Shown: positions 57,751 through 64,000 of the stretch, piece by piece
How positions within the stretch are numbered: position 1 is the stretch's first letter
Layout of the letters: each line of letters starts with the position of its first letter
Assembly (NCBI GenBank): GCA_030998015.1
Contig: JARWMV010000015.1
Span: forward strand, 1 to 64,000
DNA: 64,000 nucleotides
Reading direction: 5' to 3'
Source: Ceratorhiza oryzae-sativae
Lineage: Eukaryota > Basidiomycota > Agaricomycetes > Cantharellales > Ceratobasidiaceae
Notes under the pieces: model-generated
Seen by the model: only the letters and a program-made list of their open reading frames with translations
Databases searched by the model: none
Told to the model about the DNA's origin: nothing
Translations under genes and position numbers: made by a program

Positions 57751-59880
57751 AGAAATGCTGCAACACACTGCACACTTCTTTCCTCTTGCTATCTAATCCC
57801 TTAAACCTTGAATATTTCCACAATGTATACTTGGGATTAAATATACTTGCCATTTATTACACTAAAATTTTTCCATTGTAGTACAGCCCATTATGCTCTT
57901 GCCAGATCGTCTGATTGAGTGACTGCCTATCAGGCTTTCTGGTGTGCATGCCTGCTGCTGTACACACTAGTGTTGGATTGCTGTATCTGTACCATGAAGC
58001 TGTTTACATCTCTTCTGGCACAGCTTAGAATTCACATACAAATATATCTTTATCAAATTTAACAGAACTCCCTGGAATTGAATTGCTTGTGGAGTAAGAT
58101 TTGCACACATACTCTAAAGCTCTACAACATACTAGAATGTCTGCAATTGTATGTATACAGAGTGCAAACTGCCTCAGCAGTAAACAATTTGCATGCTTCA
58201 CTGTACCAAGTTACACTGGTGCTACATGCAATGCTCCAAGCACATTTATTGCATTCTATATATATGTTGATATTCAACAGATATCAGCACACAGCTCTTC
58301 TATTTCCTGATTGACATAGAACATGTTATCCTCACTCATACCCTGCAAGCACCAGTCTTCTCTCCTTATCAACATGCACAACACAGGGCACTCTGAGCTT
58401 GCTGCCCCCCTCTAAGTTTGGATCCACTCTCAGACATGTATCTCACTTACTGCTTCTGCCACAGTATCACTCTCCCCAGCATCCCAAAAAGTTGTAGCAT
58501 GCCAGCACTTCCAGCAAGCAGCCATGCTAATGTGTCTTCCTCAATGGTAGACTGATTTCTGCCAATTTCACTCCATTTCACTCTGTTTCACTCCCATGTG
58601 GACTACCATATATCTTAATGCTTCACTTGGATGTATAGCAACATGTTTTGATTAAACATGGTTAGTGCAGTGGCTCCCTCCTCACTGCACATCCACCATT
58701 AGCCATTGCATTTTGACCTTTGGTCATCGTAGCCTTTGCCTCACCAGTGTTAGGCCTTAGTTGTTCAGGTCATCAGCTATGGCAACCTAGCTGATTTATT
58801 AGCTTAAGCAACAGCTAGAATGACCTTGTGTCAAGGCTGCATCACAAGCCCCAGCATCAAGCACCTGACATAGCTGCCATGCACAGTTGCTTATTCAGCA
58901 ACAAATGTCCATCAGCCACAAGACAGTAGACATGCAACAAGAGCATCAGCTCTAACAAGCCACACATCAGCAGTAGTCAGGACAGAGTCCCAACCAACTC
59001 AGGGCTATAGCTACTTGTACAGCAAAGTCCAACAACTGCTTTCAGAGGTTGGATCATAGTTCTATCAGTCTGCAAATTAATGTTTGTCTTTGACTGTTTG
59101 TCCATACACAAATGTATTCTATTTCTGTTTAATTTCATGCAAGCCATACACAGGAACTTGCAGGTGCAAAATCTCTGTATAATACACATATTATCTGAGT
59201 TTTGCCAATATAATTGTAGTTTCCTAGAATATAGTTGGCTGCCCAAAAAACTCTTAAATTAAGATCCACTTTCCTCAGCTTTAACTGTGTTGAATCTTGT
59301 TTAAGCATGTGCATTCATCTGTAGTTGGGATATTGTTGAGGCATGTGACCTGGATTTTTTTCATATGGATATAAAGTACTACACAAACAAAGGATTGAAT
59401 TGCACTGTAGAGCCTGAGGAACAAAAGCCTAAGTGCAATGCAGTTACAAAAGGGTACAAAGCAAGAAAAGGCACAATTTGGGACAGGGCATCACATGACT
59501 TGGGTTGTTGTTCAAGTGAAGATCCACTCTAAGTCCACAGCACCACCTCACTTAACCTTCTTGCTCAACATGGTGGCACCTTCTGCCCACTTAATGGTTT
59601 AATGTCACACCCACCTTTTATGCTACTGGCATTGTAGCTTGTGATGCAGTGGTTGGTCTCTCACTGCTGTTTACCTACTGGCACATCAACATTGATGAAC
59701 CACAGGTGAGTTGCCCATTAACCATTATCTGAGGCAAGTGCTAACTCACATATCTAGTGCTCCTATCCCATAGGCCAACCTCCATCTCTTTCACTGACCT
59801 AAAGACTGGCTACCCCATTTGCCACTCTTGCCTTCCCTTCCCTCAAATTGCTCAACTCATTCAAAGAGCAGGGCCCAGGG
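57751..59880. other. AT-rich, CpG-poor repeat debris
   Basis: No reading frame with recognisable domain. Confidence 0.5.
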
Positions 59881-60024
59881 TAGAGATGTTGTGCCAGAAT
59901 TCCTGCATTCTGGCATCAAGGGTAACTCTATTCCATCAGCTGACCAATCAGCACTTCTGAGCTGCTTCTGCAATTGAGTTACCCTTGATGCCAGAATGCA
60001 GGAATTCTGGCACAACATCTCTAG
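59881..60024. repeat. 144 bp hairpin MITE with 7 bp TSD
   Basis: The arms TAGAGATGTTGTGCCAGAAT... and their reverse complement pair over about 48 bp without mismatch and leave a loop of some 46 nt. It is flanked by CCCAGGG at 59874-59880 and 60025-60031. Confidence 0.85.
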
Positions 60025-60299
60025 CCCAGGGTAGAAGTCAGGTAAGTAAACTTACTTCTGCCATCTACTTTCATTTGCCTAATCCATTCTATAGCTATGC
60101 TGTCCTATTATGTGAGTTGGTGATTTGTCTACATTGTGCATTGCACCCTCCCTGACACCTCTTACAAACCCCAAGGTTTATACTCTTCTGTGGGTTGTGC
60201 CCCCTCTCTCTGATCCTCTGTATTCCTGTGCCTGTCTGCATCCAATGTATGTCCCATATGTCATGAATGTGATTATTATTTGACTACATTGGTATTGTG

Positions 60300-60906
60300 T
60301 GTCAGAGCTGACAACCTGAACAACAGTGCCAAACACTTATAAGGCAACAGCAGACCCAAAGGCTATGATGGCCAAGGGTCTAACTACAATGCCTAGAGGG
60401 GATGTGCAGTGAGGGGGTGGAGTGTGACAATGTGCAGAGGGGGTTCAGAGGTGTGCTTGTCCTAAAGAGGACTGGGCAAGTACTGCTAGGCTTGGTGACC
60501 ACACAGGTAGAAGGGGATGATTGACAGGAGGTCAAGTTCTGAGGCTTAAGGCTCTCAGACTCTCCCTTATATATTCATGTCCAAGGCTGTACATATCAAA
60601 TCCAATGACAAATAAGAAGTAGCAACAATGGTACAATCTGTAACTATGGTATGATGGCAACTAGTAACTATGGTACAATGGTAACCAGGGTGCTAATGAC
60701 ATGTCATCAGAGAAAGACATTTCTGGAAGATACAAACAAGGGTCAAACAACAACAAGGTCACATGACTTCCTTATGTAAGTAAATCTATGCATATATCCT
60801 AATATCTGTGACTTGGCCAAAAAGTATATAATATAAAATGGAGAAAAATGTGAAATAAATCTATAAAAATTTGAAATAAATCTGTGTCATGGTCTAGGCC
60901 ATGACA
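60300..60906 (-). mobile_element. solo LTR of the plus-strand Ty3 family, inverted, with TSD
   Basis: 607 bp. TGTCAGAGCTGACAACC at the left pairs with the end of the LTR at 51110, and TAGGCCATGACA at the right with its start. Target duplication TTGTG at 60295-60299 and 60907-60911. It is more diverged and longer than the LTRs at 51110 and 56853. Confidence 0.85.
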
Positions 60907-61786
60907 TTGTGTATGTGTGATTGTGATCAAGTAAATATGAATCACAGGCCAATCTCATTGCCATCTACCAAGAATGCTATCTATAGACTGCTTGTGGTAT
61001 CTAGAAGAAACCGTACCCTGTTTTTATATATGTATTTATATGAATCAAGATTATATACAAGAATATAATGCAGAGAACTGCCCCAAGATCTCTGAGTAAT
61101 TTGGGGGATATTATCTGCAGATAATATGCATATTATACAGAGATTTTACACCTATGAGTTCATGTGATGCTCTTGAGGGGGAGTATAGAATTCAAATATT
61201 CAAATATATGGTGTATGTATTGAATATACCTGAATGTCCTGTCAATCACATGACTCATTTAGTACAAACTAGTTACATACCATAACATTCTACAATGTAA
61301 TACAACACCCCTTTATTGTCATGAGCCAAGGTGGCTCATGACTGGAACTGGTGGCTATGACTATAAATCTTACTCATATTGTATTTTGGATGAGTAATGG
61401 GGCTGACTGATATGATCAGTCAGCCACTGATGGTGCATTAGTCATGTGGCTAGAGGGATTAGTAACTGCCAATCACCTGCTTACTGATCCACCATTCATG
61501 CTGACTGATACCAAATCATGTTTGCTTATGTGATCATGTACATCAAGGAGTATAAATACAGCCATGAAGCTGCTCTGGGTCCCCCAGATTGCTTCATCCT
61601 GACATCCCCCCCACTGTACTGGGGGGCAGACTGGTTTCACCAGCCTGTCCCCATCACCCTTATTACACACACACACCCAGGCAAGCAGTGGGTTATGACA
61701 TTTATCATGTATATAAGGAGTGCAATCTTGCTCTGTAGGTAGTTATCTTCACATCTGAATATATCATATATTTATTGGTCTTAATC
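60907..61786. other. AT-rich repeat debris
   Basis: No gene. An ACACACAC run near 61664. Confidence 0.5.
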
Positions 61787-61791
61787 ACTGG

Positions 61792-63103
61792 TGTTACGGG
61801 TCAGGGTACACTTGAATATCTAGAGCTTAAGAAAATGTAGATATGTTAGTATACACTTATCATACTCAATACTTCTTAGACTAGAGTAAGAAGGCTCAAA
61901 GTAGTTGCAATGCGATCAAGTAACACTCAAGGTAGTCTTAATCTTTCACAGTGTAAACTGACTAATTTATAGGTATAAAGAGCAAGACTACTATGGTCAG
62001 GTTCCCTTAAATATCTTAAATGTAGTTCAGCCCTAGTCACTTGGACTGACTGATACTAATCTTAATACTAGACTTTAAGCGATAGCTTATAGGATAGATG
62101 GTGGGCTGCCTAATGTGTGTACTTCCTCAGCTACAGGTACTTAGATTTCCTCTAATAGCTGGTACTTAATGTCATGCTCAATCAGGCAATATTGTATCCT
62201 TATATATCTCTGTATATAAGATACAATGACTCAGACAGTATATAACTAATATGGTACTTTATTCCTCAGTACTAGTTATATAAGAAATCACACACAGACA
62301 AGAGAAAAATAGAAAGAGAAAAAGGAAACCAATAACTGTTCTGGGTTGAGTAGAGGAGGGAAGGTGTCTGGAAGGGCCTCAGAGGAGGTCCTTTTATACC
62401 CTGAGGAGGGCATTCCAGAGCCAAATAGATACATGCATGCCAGTGCAATCATCAAAAGAGGGTACTGCTATACTTGGGGTACACCCTAGCCCAGTATAGG
62501 ATAAAAGAGTAAAGACAGGGTGTGGATCGAAGGCATTGATGCATCTGAGACCTGCTATTGGCTTGTAGATCATATTATCATAGTATATACATGTAATGAA
62601 CGGAGGCTGCATCTCAGTGAGTCATAAAGTGAGTCAGGGAAGCTTCTGGATCAATTTGGGAAGCTCTCCTGACTCACTGGAGTCATTAGATCTTGATTGA
62701 TGGTCCAGTAAGATTCTAATGATCTTCGGGCCATTCCGGCGCGAGGATCTGGTGGATCGCGACGATCTTCGGGCAGCAGATACTGCCAAAGATTAGCTAT
62801 CGATAGAGCATAAGATCGCTTTGATAGCGTAAGCGGTTGCCGAGATATGAGCGGTGCGATGTTGTAATCAATATCTCCTGATAAGAGGAAATATCGCAAC
62901 CTCTGTATCTCTCTGAGATCTTATTGTAAAAACTTAATAAAATATGCGTTGGAGAGCGGGAATTTTGTACTATTTAATGGAACAGAAAATAGTACAATTC
63001 AGAGCGCATACAAATTCAAGTATTTCACAATTTAATTACAGAGGCATCGCTTGAGGTTGGCAGAGCAGACTAAAATAATAGAAAATGTTAGTGATCCATA
63101 ACA
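61792..63103 (-). mobile_element. solo LTR, 1.3 kb family, copy 2, with TSD
   Basis: 1,312 bp in reverse orientation to 34690-35997. Ends TGTTACGGG and CCATAACA. The target duplication ACTGG lies at 61787-61791 and 63104-63108. It keeps far more CpG than copy 1, particularly in 62700-63030. Confidence 0.9.
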
Positions 63104-63501
63104 ACTGGGCCATGTGCACATACAGCATGTTATAGATACACTCATATCAGATAGATATCAACAGCTGACAACAAAGGGCTGGATGTGTGCACCAAGAGCA
63201 CCAATGCAATTTGTCTGACAGGCACACATCCTGTAATCACTGTTTGACATCTATTGACACCAACACATGATGCAATTGATCTAACTGATAACATGTGCCC
63301 TAGCAACTTATACAGCAGTACATTTGTAAAGGATGAAACACAGGAAGCAATGGGGATTATGTTGATTGAATGGGTTGGTAATGGTACCGCTTGCTTGTGC
63401 CAATATGACGCTTTCATACGGACAATGGTCAAAGTGTGAAATGCATAGCCATGGTCAATAAGACAATTAGAGGCTTCGCTTGAATAATTACGACATGTGC
63501 A
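63104..63501. other. boundary between repeat compartment and gene
   Basis: 398 bp without gene; 3' flank of the GPI18 gene. CpG becomes normal from about 63390. Confidence 0.5.
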
Positions 63502-64000
63502 CTACGCAGGGGGGAGAAAAGCAAGCCAGAGGACGCTGCTGACAAAAACCCAAAGAACAATCCATCGGATCCACAAATGTGATACAAAAATATACCAAGG
63601 GAGAGGTTGACCGACAGCCGAACTGCCTTGACGTTTAGCACCAGCCACCAGGAGCGCAGCTCCCACCCACGAGGCCCACGGAGTCGCAGCCGGTAAAACA
63701 CGAAGGGCGATCTGGACGTGAGCAGACGTGAACAGCAACATGGACAGCGCGAGTGCATGAATCGCATAGGGAAGGAGCGTGAGGGCTATCGTTGCACTTG
63801 GGTTAAAAGACGAGGTGGATGTTTTTGTCGACTTTTGGGGGGTTGACAGAACGCCCTTTGATCTGATACAGATAGTCCACAGAAATTTAACGATCGACCC
63901 GCTTACTAGAGATAACACTGGCGTGGCAAGGAGAAAGTTGGGAATTTGTGCCACGGTCCAGTACCGTAAGAACCCAACGTCCCAATACTGGGATTGGACG
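63502..64000 (-). CDS. GPI18: GPI mannosyltransferase 2 (PIG-V/Gpi18), C-terminal part
   Basis: Open on the minus strand from the window edge to the stop at 63502, about 166 residues. It begins QSQYWDVGFLRYWTVAQIPN, a hallmark of the PIG-V family C-terminal region (YW.VGFLRYWT..Q.PNFLLA). It continues with hydrophobic spans (LLATPVLSLVSGSIVKFLW, IALTLLPYAIHALALSMLLF) and a last span before the end. The enzyme adds the second mannose to the GPI core in the ER. The N-terminal part lies beyond position 64000. No intron seen in this part. Confidence 0.85.
   Translation of the reverse strand, partial: VQSQYWDVGFLRYWTVAQIPNFLLATPVLSLVSGSIVKFLWTICIRSKGVLSTPQKSTKTSTSSFNPSATIALTLLPYAIHALALSMLLFTSAHVQIALRVLPAATPWASWVGAALLVAGAKRQGSSAVGQPLPWYIFVSHLWIRWIVLWVFVSSVLWLAFLPPA

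Noticed and set aside
63142..63432. Minus 96-codon frame before GPI18 3' end
   Set aside because: Lies in the repeat border, no domain and not in phase with GPI18.

Overview
The window looks like nuclear DNA of a basidiomycete fungus, most likely an Agaricomycete of the Rhizoctonia/Thanatephorus kind. Evidence: genes split by many 50-60 nt introns, small tandem families of secreted or membrane proteins, a caspase-domain family, cis-CaaD-type tautomerases, a chromodomain Ty3 retrotransposon and a Plavaka-like (KDZ) transposase relic. The genus is inferred from gene content, not from a marker. Exon joins were read by eye from splice signals and reading phase.

1-33.4 kb is a gene-rich, CpG-normal part. 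In order: a multipass membrane protein; a quartet of secreted RNase N1/T1-like genes made of two head-to-head pairs (2.5-7.7 kb) with a large foldback repeat between them; a MITE-bearing gap; a HIT hydrolase; two paralogous single-pass mini membrane proteins; a Glo3-type ArfGAP and a RING-CH membrane protein sharing a 74 bp start-to-start region; a complete DNA transposon of a type I cannot name (18175-21729, 908-aa transposase, hairpin-bearing TIRs, 7 bp TSD) sitting 59 bp upstream of the start of the first of two tandem tautomerase genes; a cytochrome P450; an Rds1-like secreted ferritin-fold protein; and an MFS sugar transporter carrying three single-base frameshifts.

From about 33.9 kb the sequence turns AT-rich and very CpG-poor and is mostly retroelement debris: a 1.3 kb solo-type LTR, then a truncated minus-strand Ty3 element (39.0-41.5 kb). 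A CpG-normal island (41.6-51.1 kb) holds a caspase-domain gene with a C-terminal membrane anchor, a broken paralogue framed by inverted repeats, an unidentified gene piece, and a decayed Plavaka-like transposase. A full Ty3 element (51110-57750) inserted into that transposase; its own 3' LTR took a nested solo LTR. More solo LTRs and a hairpin MITE follow to 63.1 kb. The right edge is the C-terminal part of GPI18 (PIG-V).

Most stops and active-site losses in the retroelements fit CpG to TpG/CpA change, so the repeats appear to have been methylated and mutated, while the interspersed islands were spared.
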